Part shown: one piece after another, positions 27,721 through 36,182 of the stretch | Layout of the letters: the number at the start of each line of letters is the position of its first letter | How positions within the stretch are numbered: position 1 is the first letter of the stretch | Origin: Thiosocius sp963736445 | Lineage (GTDB): Bacteria; Pseudomonadota; Gammaproteobacteria; Chromatiales; Chromatiaceae | Length of the DNA: 64,000 nucleotides | Direction of reading: 5' to 3' | NCBI GenBank assembly: GCA_963736445.1 | Contig: CAVTOY010000009.1 | Coordinates: 248,001-312,000, forward strand | The notes under the pieces: model-generated | Told to the model about the DNA's origin: nothing | Seen by the model: the letters and a program-made list of their open reading frames with translations, nothing else | Databases searched by the model: none | Made by a program: the position numbers and the translations under genes

Positions 27721-28152
27721 TCAGCCCTGGATGTTCGGTGGCCAGTTGGCAGTATTGATGCCGGAGACGTACTCGAGAAAATCGGCGATCGCTTCAAGCT
27801 CTTCGGGCGTGAAATTGAACTGCGGCATGCTGCGGCGCCCCGGGATACCGTCTTTCGGCCGGCTCATGATGAAGGCCTTGATCCCCTCCTTGCCACCGAG
27901 GCGCTGGAAGGCGTTACCGAGTTCGGGCGCAAAGTACGCACCCTCACCCAACAGGCTGTGGCAACCGACGCAGTTGTTCTCCTCCCACAGCGCTTTGCCC
28001 GCCGAGACGGAGGCATTCAGCGCCGCTCGATTGTCGCGCTTTTCCCACGCGTTATGCGTATCGAAGGTGAGCGCAAGGAAGAGCAGAAAGAAAAACACGC
28101 TTCCACCGTAGAAGATGTTGCGTGCCATGGCCTTTGTAAAAGCCGTTGACAT
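27721..28152 (-). CDS. norC: NorC, nitric oxide reductase cytochrome c subunit
   Basis: 143 aa. One N-terminal helix (ARNIFYGGSVFFFLLFLALTF) anchors the protein, and the periplasmic domain has the heme c site NNCVGCHSLLGEGAYFAPEL, the NorC signature. It receives electrons from soluble carriers and passes them to NorB. The ATG at 28152 has GGAGG upstream; the frame is open 16 codons further but without a ribosome site. An Fnr/Dnr box is centred about 70 bp upstream of the start, which would place the transcript start near 28181. First gene of norCBEFQ-x-y-D. Confidence 0.92.
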   Translation of the reverse strand: MSTAFTKAMARNIFYGGSVFFFLLFLALTFDTHNAWEKRDNRAALNASVSAGKALWEENNCVGCHSLLGEGAYFAPELGNAFQRLGGKEGIKAFIMSRPKDGIPGRRSMPQFNFTPEELEAIADFLEYVSGINTANWPPNIQG

Positions 28153-28215
28153 GGTCGGGACCTCCGTGGAGTTGATGGGACAGCGCCATTGCAAAACCAA
28201 AGTGATTGTTCAGCC

Positions 28216-28229
28216 TTGACTTTGGTCAA
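28216..28229. promoter_or_regulatory. Fnr/Dnr box of the nor operon
   Basis: TTGAC-TTTG-GTCAA, a perfect inverted repeat, 64 bp before the norC start. A -41.5 position gives a leader of about 30 nt. Confidence 0.75.
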
Positions 28230-28501
28230 GCTGGAGACGTGACATTGCGTCAGGTCAAAGAGGGGTCTCGAAATTGGGCGGGTTATACAAAAAGAAATGC
28301 GGCACGGCGGTGCGCGGAAAAAGGAATGAAGGGCGAGCTTGTTTTGCATTCGACCCTGTGAGTATCAGCCGAAGTGGGTAGCAAGCACCAAGAAGCTCTT
28401 CGCAGATCGCCAATATCTGTCCGTGAAGGACGACACCGCTGCCCAACCCCACTCACATGACCTAACCGTCGAGCCAGCCGGCGTCGGGCTCTATATTCGG
28501 G

Positions 28502-30067
28502 CTAATGGCTGGTGCCCGCCGAACGCGTAATCTTATTGTGCACGTTGTATTTTCCTGACGGCTTGACCATGGGGAGGCGTTTGCGCTCCTCGAGCGTTGC
28601 GCCATCATAGACAATCACCGCGCCATCGGGATCCCAGACGCTGAGCAGCGCATGCCTACCATCCTTGTCGAACTCGACGTGCGCTGCGGTCTTGCCGGGC
28701 GCCGGCTGCAAGGTCTCGACGATCTCGAGCGTTCGCTTGTCGATGATGTGCACCTTGTCTCGGTTGGGCCCAAAAAACACATCCACCCAGGCATACGGCG
28801 TGTTCTCGTGGCTGCGCATGAAGAAGCCCGGTCCCTCGGTCGGTATCCGCTTGATCGTCCTCCAGGTCTGCATGTCAATGATGCTGACCTCGCTCTTCTT
28901 CAGATGCGGCGTTGCGAGTATGGTGCGCCCCTGATACTCCCAAGTTATGCCGGAACCGAGGTGCGGCATGCCGTCGAGTTCGAGGTCGGCAATCTTTCGC
29001 CCGACGTCCAGATGCACAACCTGACCGTTCTTCGCATTGCGTGCGGCACCGATAACCAGCCTATACGACTGATCAAAGAAGAAGTCATCGAGATAATCGT
29101 CGAGACGGATCCGGCGCACCGGGAATCGGCCACCGGCCCGCGCTACACCCTCGTCCATACGGTAGTCATGCATTGGGCCGTTGTACACAGGCAGCCCCTC
29201 GTCCGCATAGTGGATCTCCCATACCTCCGGGATGTCCTTGAGCGCGGCAACAAAGCTGCGTCGCGGGCCGGCATCGTAGACCGCGCTGACACGCGAGCTT
29301 GCACCTTTGTCATCCTTGACCGGGATGACCTTGATCGGGCGCAGATCCGTCGTGTCGAGCAGTACCAGGCTGTGCGGCAGATAGTTGGCGACCATCGCGT
29401 ACCGCCCATCGGCCGATATCGCGAGATTGCGCGTATTGATGCCGGCGCGTACCTCAGCGACGGTCTGCAGGCTCCACATGTCGAATTTGCTGATCCAGCC
29501 GTCGCGCGACGCGAAGTAGACGAAGCGACCGTCGGGCGAATATTTTGGGCCACCGTGCAGTGCAAAGTGCGTCTTGAAGCGGTGGATCGGCTCGAAGCTG
29601 TCGCCGTCGAGTATCGTGGCGTGATGATCACCGAGTTCGACGACGACAAACATGTTCATCGGGTCGGCATCGTGCAGCGGTCGCGCCGGGAGACTCTCAG
29701 CTACTACATGGATCTTTCTGCTAGCTTCGATCTGGCCCATTTCCCAGACCGGCGGCTCGGCCAGCGGGGTATACACATAGTCGACCAATGCGGTGATCTG
29801 CGGCTCGTCGAGAACATGGCCAAATGCTGGCATCTGGGAGGCCGGCCGGCCGTTGGCCACCGCATCGATTGCGGCAGGTCGCTTCAAGCGTTTGAGATTC
29901 TCAGGTAGTAACGCCGGACCCATCAGGCCCAAGCGCTCAACACCATGGCACTGCGCGCAATGCTGAGCGTACAGTGAGGGCGCGTCAGTCGCGTTGGCGA
30001 AGCCGCGCGACGCCAACAAGCACAATGCGGCAAGCAAGATCAGCTTTTTGGGCGTGCTGTGTTTCAC
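28502..30067 (-). CDS. nirN: NirN, cd1-like heme d1 dehydrogenase
   Basis: 521 aa. Signal peptide (KKLILLAALCLLASRGFANA), then a heme c motif CAQCHGVERLGLMGP, then an eight-bladed d1-type propeller (NMFVVVELGDHHATILDG, YVYFASRDGWISKFD-like blades). NirN is the periplasmic enzyme that makes the final acrylate double bond of heme d1 and hands it to NirS. The GTG at 30067 overlaps the preceding stop as GTGA, which supports it; the frame opens earlier at 30103. It is the last gene of the nir operon and is intact. Confidence 0.88.
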   Translation of the reverse strand: MKHSTPKKLILLAALCLLASRGFANATDAPSLYAQHCAQCHGVERLGLMGPALLPENLKRLKRPAAIDAVANGRPASQMPAFGHVLDEPQITALVDYVYTPLAEPPVWEMGQIEASRKIHVVAESLPARPLHDADPMNMFVVVELGDHHATILDGDSFEPIHRFKTHFALHGGPKYSPDGRFVYFASRDGWISKFDMWSLQTVAEVRAGINTRNLAISADGRYAMVANYLPHSLVLLDTTDLRPIKVIPVKDDKGASSRVSAVYDAGPRRSFVAALKDIPEVWEIHYADEGLPVYNGPMHDYRMDEGVARAGGRFPVRRIRLDDYLDDFFFDQSYRLVIGAARNAKNGQVVHLDVGRKIADLELDGMPHLGSGITWEYQGRTILATPHLKKSEVSIIDMQTWRTIKRIPTEGPGFFMRSHENTPYAWVDVFFGPNRDKVHIIDKRTLEIVETLQPAPGKTAAHVEFDKDGRHALLSVWDPDGAVIVYDGATLEERKRLPMVKPSGKYNVHNKITRSAGTSH

Positions 30068-30531
30068 TGAGGTTCCAGATCGATTCGGTAGGCTGCGTGG
30101 CAAGCGGTGCAGTTATTCATCAGGACGGCGAGCTCAGGCAGCGCCTGAGCGGTGTCGCCGAATTGCTCGATATTCAACGCCAACTCATCGAAGCGTGCAT
30201 GGGTGTCAAACCCGAGCCGTTTGAATGCCAGCGGCAGCTTGCCCACCAAGCCGGGGGGTACCTGATGTTGGGACGCCGCGCCAACCCGGCGTGCTGCCTG
30301 CACGGCCTTGGTTGCATCGCCGTCGGCAATCGATTGACTGATCTGCTGCAATGCCACCAGGAAGTCGCGCATCTCGGTTAGCACCAGATCGCGCTCGCCG
30401 GGCGCAAGCAGAATTGCGGTACGGCCGTCGCTTGCCGGCAGCACCTGCCCTCGGATCACAAAGACGTAGATCAACGCAGCGATGATCAGCGCCAGCAAAA
30501 CAGTCAATGGACAACAGAGACGCCGCATCAC
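30064..30531 (-). CDS. cytochrome c'-like protein with C-terminal heme site
   Basis: 155 aa with an N-terminal membrane anchor or signal (LCCPLTVLLALIIAALIYVFVI), a four-helix-like middle and one heme motif near the C-terminus (CTACHAAYR). A C-terminal heme in a four-helix protein is the cytochrome c' layout; that class binds NO and can protect against it. Overlaps of four bases join it to nirJ and nirN. It has no place in the standard nir gene lists I know, so a role in NO binding or in electron supply to NirN is inferred. Confidence 0.7.
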   Translation of the reverse strand: MMRRLCCPLTVLLALIIAALIYVFVIRGQVLPASDGRTAILLAPGERDLVLTEMRDFLVALQQISQSIADGDATKAVQAARRVGAASQHQVPPGLVGKLPLAFKRLGFDTHARFDELALNIEQFGDTAQALPELAVLMNNCTACHAAYRIDLEPQ

Positions 30532-31748
30532 GAGGCGCCTTGTGCCACTGCACGCCTGCGCCCGTCATAAGGACGCAGCTCGATTCGCCCACCGGATGGG
30601 ATAACGCCGATCTCTTCATTACTCAGATAACAGCCCGGGTCCTCGGCCCAGGGGTTGCCGGTCAACTGCCAGGCCCGGGTACGGCTGTTGCCACCGCATA
30701 TCGACAGGTGGCGGCATTGCGCACAACGGCCCTCAACCGGGCGGTCGGCTCGTTTCAGACCGGCCATCAGTGGATCGGATGTGTCCTCCCAGATGGCCGA
30801 GAACGGGCGTTCCTTGACCGAGCCTAGGTCGTAATCCCACCACATGGTGTCGGGATGGACCCTTCCGAGGTTGTCAATATTGGCGATGTTAACCCCGGAC
30901 GAATTGCCTCCCCAGCGCTCCAACATCGTTTGCAGCCTTCCCCGCTGCTCGGGCCGGTGGCGTTCCACCCATTGCAGCAGGTAGACACCATCGGCGTCGT
31001 TGTTACCGGTCACGAACTCCTTGGCGTTCCCGCTGATGAGCTGGTTCCAGCAGGTCTCGAACAGCAGGTCCATCGCCACACGCGTCATACGATGATGCGC
31101 ATCGTCGCCACGGTTCTTGTTGCCGCGACCGGCATAATTCAGGTGTGACAGATAAAACTTGTCGAGGCCCTCGTCATCGAGTAAGCGCAGCAGGTCCGGT
31201 AGGTCGCTTGCATTGTCCTGGGTCAGCGTGAAACGCAGGCCGACCTTGATGCCGGCATCTCGGCACAGACGGATCCCCCTGAGCGACTCATCGAAGGCAC
31301 CGACCCGCCGCCGGAAACGGTCGTGAACCTCACGCATACCGTCGAGGCTGACACCGACATAGTCGTAACCAACCTCGCGGATCTGTTCGATATTGTCTTC
31401 GCTGATCAACGTGCCGTTACTCGACAGCCCAACGTAGAATCCCATTGCCTTGGCACGCCGCGAGATCTCAAAGATGTCAGGCCGCATCAGCGGCTCGCCG
31501 CCGGAGAGTATCAGCACGGGCACACCGTAATCCTTGAGATCGTCCATGACGTCGAACACCTGCGCGGTCGACAGCTCGCCGGGGAAGTCCTTGTCCACCG
31601 AGGTTGCATAACAGTGCTTGCAGGTAAGGTTGCAGCGCCGGATCAGGTTCCAGATCACCACCGGTCCGGTCGGTGCAGCGACTTGGGGGCGACGCTGTGC
31701 GAGTTCCGGGTTGGCGAGTGCCTGAAGGTAACGCGTCAGTCGAAACAT
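30528..31748 (-). CDS. nirJ: NirJ, radical SAM enzyme of heme d1 synthesis
   Basis: 406 aa. The radical SAM cluster motif is CNLTCKHC near residues 39-46 (three cysteines spaced CxxxCxxC), with SGGEPLMRPD as the SAM-binding GGE. The C-terminal SPASM/twitch-type cysteines appear in RCAQCRHLSICGGNSR and DPGCYL. NirJ replaces propionate side chains of the d1 precursor with keto groups. It lies ten bp after nirDL and overlaps the cytochrome gene by four bases. Confidence 0.9.
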   Translation of the reverse strand: MFRLTRYLQALANPELAQRRPQVAAPTGPVVIWNLIRRCNLTCKHCYATSVDKDFPGELSTAQVFDVMDDLKDYGVPVLILSGGEPLMRPDIFEISRRAKAMGFYVGLSSNGTLISEDNIEQIREVGYDYVGVSLDGMREVHDRFRRRVGAFDESLRGIRLCRDAGIKVGLRFTLTQDNASDLPDLLRLLDDEGLDKFYLSHLNYAGRGNKNRGDDAHHRMTRVAMDLLFETCWNQLISGNAKEFVTGNNDADGVYLLQWVERHRPEQRGRLQTMLERWGGNSSGVNIANIDNLGRVHPDTMWWDYDLGSVKERPFSAIWEDTSDPLMAGLKRADRPVEGRCAQCRHLSICGGNSRTRAWQLTGNPWAEDPGCYLSNEEIGVIPSGGRIELRPYDGRRRAVAQGAS

Positions 31749-31758
31749 GTTGGATTCC

Positions 31759-32751
31759 TCATGCCGCCAGCCGCAGGCCCGTCTTCTTCAAGACAGCGCT
31801 GCTGAATAGGACATCTTGGGCACGCACATCGTCACCGAGCGCCGCACGTAGCCGTGCCGTCTTGTCCAGCACCTCCTCGCGGTCCCGGCCATGTACCATC
31901 GCGAATAGGTTATATCGCCAGATTTCGGGATGGCGCGGCCGCTGATAGCAGTGACTGACAAAGTCCATCCTGCCAATCCGTTCACCGAGTTCCACGACTC
32001 GCTCGTCGGGAACATCCCAGACGGTCATGCCGTTGCCGCGGAGACCGAGCCGGTAGTGATTCGGCACCGCCCCGATACGGCGTATGACGCCGTCCCGCAG
32101 CATTTCACCTAGCGCCTCGATGAGCGTTGCAGGCTCCAACCCCAGCTCACCACCGAGCTGCGCAAAGGGTTCAGCGACCACCGGCAATCCACCCTGGGTC
32201 GCAGCGACGATGCGCTGGTACACCGGCGGCACCGCAGACTGGTCACCCTTTGCTTGTGGCTGCCTTACAGGCACCGTGATGACTCGGCCGGCCTCATCCA
32301 AATCCAGCCAAAGCCCGAGGTAGAACTCACGCAGCTTCGGGAAATCGTAGACCGGCAGCCCAGTGACAGACGCAATATCGGCGAGGCATTCGGCCACCCC
32401 CTGCGGGCGTTCGCTGGCAACGACGAACCACATATTGAGCTTGTGGTCCCGTCGATAGTTGTGTGCCACCGCCGGCCGCCGGTTAACCTGTTCCACAACC
32501 CGATCAAAACGGGCTTCAGGCGCGCTCAACGCCGCCAACGTCACGGCGCCACCGAGGCGGGTAGCATCATACAACGGACCGAAACGGCTCAATATTCCGG
32601 CATCGAGCAGCTGCCGGACGCTATGGATCAGGACGGCCTCCTGCGCGCCGAGCTTTGCCGCGACACTATGAAAAGGTCTCTCGACAATTGGGAAACCGCC
32701 CTGAAACTGGTTGATGAAGGCACGAGCTAATGGCGTCAGCGACTCCATCAC
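31759..32751 (-). CDS. nirDL: NirDL fusion, siroheme decarboxylase subunits
   Basis: 330 aa with two AsnC/Lrp-like halves. The first (to about 160) carries ILSRFGPLYDATRLGGAVTLAAL and HNYRRDHKLNMWFVV, the NirD pattern. The second carries IRRIGAVPNHYRLGLRGNGMTVWDVPDE and HCYQRPRHPEIWRYNLFAMVHG, the NirL pattern. Siroheme decarboxylase removes two acetate carboxyls to give 12,18-didecarboxysiroheme. NirD and NirL are separate in Pseudomonas, fused in some others. Here the fusion follows nirG and nirH, the reverse of the usual order. ATGA overlap with nirH. Confidence 0.88.
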   Translation of the reverse strand: MMESLTPLARAFINQFQGGFPIVERPFHSVAAKLGAQEAVLIHSVRQLLDAGILSRFGPLYDATRLGGAVTLAALSAPEARFDRVVEQVNRRPAVAHNYRRDHKLNMWFVVASERPQGVAECLADIASVTGLPVYDFPKLREFYLGLWLDLDEAGRVITVPVRQPQAKGDQSAVPPVYQRIVAATQGGLPVVAEPFAQLGGELGLEPATLIEALGEMLRDGVIRRIGAVPNHYRLGLRGNGMTVWDVPDERVVELGERIGRMDFVSHCYQRPRHPEIWRYNLFAMVHGRDREEVLDKTARLRAALGDDVRAQDVLFSSAVLKKTGLRLAA

Positions 32752-33296
32752 GACCCTCCGCCGGCACCGGTAATTACCGCAATCGCCTTTTCAGTGCCGT
32801 AACGCGCACCACGCTGTTTGAACCGCCGACGGCTGAACAGCACCTCGCGCGGCACATCGTAAAGGTCGAGCTGCTCGATCAGCTCGTCGACATGACGCAG
32901 AACCGCATCACGGTCGCGCCCATGGATCATCGTGAACAGGTTGTAGCGCCACTGCGGCAGACGGCGCGGCCGGCGATAACAGAGTGTGACGCAATCCTGG
33001 CTGCCAAGACGCACACCGGCCTCGGCAACATCCTCATCAGGGATATCCCACACGACCATCGCATTGGCGCGGTAACCCAGTTCGTGATGACGCACCACGA
33101 CGCCAAAGCGTTTGATGATGCCGCTTGACTGCAACAGCCAAAGCCGGGCCAGCACCTCGCCCTCAGACAGGCCCAGGCGCCTCCCAATCTCCCCATAGGG
33201 GTCTTCCACCAGGGGCAGACCATCTTCGATCGTCTGAAGCAACGCGAGGTCGGTTGCATCGGCAGCACGGTGAGTCTGTGTGTTTGTCAGGCCCAT
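32748..33296 (-). CDS. nirH: NirH-like siroheme decarboxylase subunit
   Basis: 182 aa AsnC/Lrp-like protein. IIKRFGVVVRHHELGYRANAMVVWDIPDED and LCYRRPRRLPQWRYNLFTMIHGRD match the NirL/NirH half of siroheme decarboxylase. With NirD, NirL and NirG it forms the decarboxylase complex of heme d1 synthesis. The assignment to H instead of L rests on the adjacent nirG and on the fused nirDL that follows; L and H are alike, so this could be reversed. It overlaps nirG by ten bases and nirDL by four. Confidence 0.75.
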   Translation of the reverse strand: MGLTNTQTHRAADATDLALLQTIEDGLPLVEDPYGEIGRRLGLSEGEVLARLWLLQSSGIIKRFGVVVRHHELGYRANAMVVWDIPDEDVAEAGVRLGSQDCVTLCYRRPRRLPQWRYNLFTMIHGRDRDAVLRHVDELIEQLDLYDVPREVLFSRRRFKQRGARYGTEKAIAVITGAGGGS

Positions 33297-33757
33297 TGCA
33301 AAGCAAACCCCAAATCGATGTGAAAGTCGTCAAGCATCGGCAGATCCAGCGGCTGGAGGCCGGTGCGCTCGGCGATCGCTTCAAGTACCCGGTCGATGCC
33401 CGCCCGATCACTGGCGGTTAGCACGAACCAGAGGTTGTACAGGTGTTCACGCTCATAGTTGTGATTGACCTGCGGGTAGGCACTCACCAGCGCCGCGACC
33501 GACTCGAGTTCTTCGGGTGGCACAGCCAGGGCCGCCAGGGTGCTGGCACCGACCTGGTTGGGACGCAGGACCGCGCCCACTCGGCTCAGTGCACCGTAAC
33601 GTTTCAGATAGCCGAGACGGTCAAGTACCTTTGACTCCGTAGTCCCGAGCTCCTCGGCGATACGCGCAAACGGCCGGGGCTCGAGCGGGAAGTCACGCTG
33701 GAATTCATCCAGCAGACGGCGGTCGAGTTCACTCAGCAGCGGCCGGACGTTGTTCAT
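33287..33757 (-). CDS. nirG: NirG-like siroheme decarboxylase subunit
   Basis: 156 aa AsnC/Lrp-like protein. LSRVGAVLRPNQVGASTLAALAVP and HNYEREHLYNLWFVL are the NirD/NirG-type features. The frame opens at 33799; MNNVRPLLSEL at 33757 fits family starts. It lies 19 bp after nirF. Naming G instead of D is based on the RVGAVLRPNQVG form and on the separate NirD domain in the downstream fusion. Confidence 0.75.
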   Translation of the reverse strand: MNNVRPLLSELDRRLLDEFQRDFPLEPRPFARIAEELGTTESKVLDRLGYLKRYGALSRVGAVLRPNQVGASTLAALAVPPEELESVAALVSAYPQVNHNYEREHLYNLWFVLTASDRAGIDRVLEAIAERTGLQPLDLPMLDDFHIDLGFALQWA

Positions 33758-33776
33758 GGCAGACTCTCCGCGCTCC

Positions 33777-35024
33777 TCACAACCCGATCCGGGCGGCACG
33801 TGCCGTCATGAAGATGCCGCTCGGCTTGGCAGCCGGCAGCGTCGCCTGTCGCTCGAAGGTGTCGGTGGCGTAGACATGCAGTTGGTCGGCGTCGCGGACC
33901 GAGACCCAGACCTCTTCGCCACGCGGCTCGAACTCCATGTGCAGTACGCCTGGGCCGGGCGTCAGCGTCTTGACGACCTCACCCGTCGGCACATCGATCA
34001 CCTGAACCGTATCGTTGTCCGGCATCGCGAAATTGACCCAGACCTGGCGACCGTCAGGGCGTGCCATCACGAATACCGGCTGACCATGCACCGGGATGCG
34101 CCCGACCTGCTGCCAGCTCTGCATGTCGATCACCAGCACCTCGTGCCGGCCCACGGCCGGTACGAACGCCCGTGTACCGGCGACCGCCCAACCCTCCAGA
34201 TGCGGCATCTTGTAGACAGGTAACTTCGCGTTGCCCTTGCCATAATCGGCGAGGACGCGCTGCACGCCACGCTCTGGGTACCACAGGTCGAGCAGCGCCA
34301 TCCCGTCCTCACCGAACAGCCCGGCGATGTAGTAGCGGCCATCAGGTGTGATCAGGGCATCGTAGGGATTGCGACCGACGTCGGGATACTTCTGGATCTG
34401 CGGCGCCCGAGGGTCGTGTGCATCGACTAGCCAGATCTCGCCACTCTCCCACAAGCTGAATACGAACCGCTGGCCGGGCGCGTCGACCAGGCCGATGACC
34501 TTCGAACGCAGCCCGGGTGCGTATTCGGCCGGGATCTCGGCGAAGAGCTCAAGCGTCCCGGCGTCGAAGATTTTCACGCCTCCCGGTTCGTAGTTCGAGA
34601 CGGCCACCAGTCGGCCGTCCTGAGAGATTGCACCACCAATGCTGTTACCGGCCTGCACTGTGCGCGCGACCAGCGTCGCGGTCAGCAGATCGACCTTGCT
34701 GAGCCCACCGTCGCGCCCAAACACGTAGGCGTACCGGCCATCACGCGAGTAGACGGCAGACGCATGCGACAGATCGCCCAGGCCATCAACGACACCGATC
34801 GAGGTGTTGCTGCTCGTGTCGACTATCTGCAAGCTGCCGTTGGCCCGCTCGACGACGATCGCCAGGTCACCCGTGCCCCGCAACCCATTGTCAGCGGCAT
34901 GTGCGACAAGCGAACTCAGCAGACCAACGAGCAACAGCAGCGTAAACAGGACAGTGCGCAGCTCACTGTAGAGCGACTCGTCGGTCCGCCATGCCGAAAC
35001 CCGGCGCTGAAACCCATGCATCAT
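33777..35024 (-). CDS. nirF: NirF, heme d1 biosynthesis protein
   Basis: 415 aa. An N-terminal hydrophobic segment (LYSELRTVLFTLLLLVGLLSSLVAHA) serves as signal or lipoprotein-like anchor; the rest is an eight-bladed propeller like the d1 domain of NirS (YAYVFGRDGGLSKVDLLT, GRLVAVSNYEPGGVKIFD, PVYKMPHLEGWAV) without the cytochrome c domain. NirF acts in the periplasm in late d1 synthesis. GGAGGG precedes ATG 35024, which overlaps the nirC stop as ATGA. Intact. Confidence 0.9.
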   Translation of the reverse strand: MMHGFQRRVSAWRTDESLYSELRTVLFTLLLLVGLLSSLVAHAADNGLRGTGDLAIVVERANGSLQIVDTSSNTSIGVVDGLGDLSHASAVYSRDGRYAYVFGRDGGLSKVDLLTATLVARTVQAGNSIGGAISQDGRLVAVSNYEPGGVKIFDAGTLELFAEIPAEYAPGLRSKVIGLVDAPGQRFVFSLWESGEIWLVDAHDPRAPQIQKYPDVGRNPYDALITPDGRYYIAGLFGEDGMALLDLWYPERGVQRVLADYGKGNAKLPVYKMPHLEGWAVAGTRAFVPAVGRHEVLVIDMQSWQQVGRIPVHGQPVFVMARPDGRQVWVNFAMPDNDTVQVIDVPTGEVVKTLTPGPGVLHMEFEPRGEEVWVSVRDADQLHVYATDTFERQATLPAAKPSGIFMTARAARIGL

Positions 35025-35353
35025 TTCAAGCCCTCCCCATCGAGCAGGCGGTCCACCAGCCAAGTGACATCCGCTTCACTGAGTAACGGCCGCCAGGGTG
35101 GCATTGCGGTCCCCGGGCGCCCGTCAAGAATGGTCTGCCTGAGGAAAGCGGCGGGTTTGCCGGCCAGGCTGTCCTGAACCAACGGTGGGCCTAGCCCCCC
35201 CTTCAGTGTCAGACCATGGCAGGAGCCGCAGTCCTGGTGCAGCAAGTGCCTGAGTTCCTGCTGCCTGGCAGGTCCCGGTTCGGTTCCCTGCTCTGCCGAC
35301 GCCAGTGACGGCGTGCAGAGACTAAGCCCCAACATTACCAACCAAACCCGCAT
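35021..35353 (-). CDS. nirC: NirC-type periplasmic cytochrome c
   Basis: 110 aa with signal peptide (MRVWLVMLGLSLCTPSLASA) and one heme site CGSCHGLTLKGGLGPP; the PGTAMPPW segment supplies an axial Met. Small cytochromes at this place in nir operons (NirC, cytochrome c55X) feed electrons to NirS or take part in d1 maturation. The start lies 31 bp inside the end of nirE, an overlap that suggests coupling. Confidence 0.8.
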   Translation of the reverse strand: MRVWLVMLGLSLCTPSLASAEQGTEPGPARQQELRHLLHQDCGSCHGLTLKGGLGPPLVQDSLAGKPAAFLRQTILDGRPGTAMPPWRPLLSEADVTWLVDRLLDGEGLK

Positions 35354-36115
35354 TACCTGTCTCCATCGCCGGTTTGAACCAATCCAGCTGTCCGGCCATC
35401 GCCACGGTGCGACCGATGATGATCAGCATTGGCGATTGCAGCTTGACGCTACGCACACGGTTGCCGAGCGTCAGGAGATCACCGAACACCCGCCGTTGCT
35501 GACCTGTCGTCCCATCCTGTACCGCTACCGCCGGAGTGGCCGGATCAAGGCCCTCGGCAACCAGCCTCTTGCAGATACGTTGGAGATTTGATTTCCCCAT
35601 ATAAATGACCAACGTACAGTCCGGGTCGGCCAACGACCGCCAGTCCAGATCGATCGGTTCATCGTTCTTGAAATGCCCGGTGACCAGGCGAACGCCACGA
35701 CTGGCACCACGATGGGTCAACGGCACTCCGGCATAGGCACTGCATGCTGCCGCTGCGGTGATACCGGGTACGACCTCGAAATCGATACCTTTGCTCCTTA
35801 AATGAATCGCCTCTTCGCTCCCGCGACCGAAGATGAAGGGGTCGCCTCCCTTGAGTCGCACGACAGTCCGGCGCCGCTGAGCCAGGCTTGCCAACAGTTC
35901 GTTTATTTCGCCTTGCGGCATGCTGTGATTGCCGGCCGCCTTTCCAACGTTGATACGTGATACCCCGCTTGGAATCAGATCCAGAACGGCTGGGACACCA
36001 GGCGGTCGTAGACCACCACGTTGGCAGATTGAATAAGGCGTAGCGCCTTGATCGTCAGGAGATCCGGATCACCCGGACCGGCGCCGACCAGATAGACCTT
36101 AGCTTTGTCGTTCAT
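35322..36115 (-). pseudogene. nirE: NirE, uroporphyrinogen-III C-methyltransferase (one frameshift)
   Basis: The N-terminal part from ATG 36115 reads VYLVGAGPGDPDLLTIKALR, the SUMT signature, and YDRLVS. The frame breaks near 35992, where one C is missing from a short run, and continues as VLDLIPSGVSRINVGKAAG, then LKGGDPFIFGRGSEE and VTGHFKNDEPIDLDW. Joined length is about 265 aa, normal for NirE/CobA. It makes precorrin-2 for siroheme and heme d1. 67 bp separate it from nirS; it overlaps nirC. Confidence 0.82.
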
Positions 36116-36182
36116 CGTCTCGTCCTGGCTTGTACTTGTGCGATGCGGTACGGTGCGGGATCAACCCGCACCGCCCAATCGC

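Noticed and set aside
28652..29908. 418-aa plus-strand frame
   Set aside because: Antisense to nirN, which has clear heme and propeller features.
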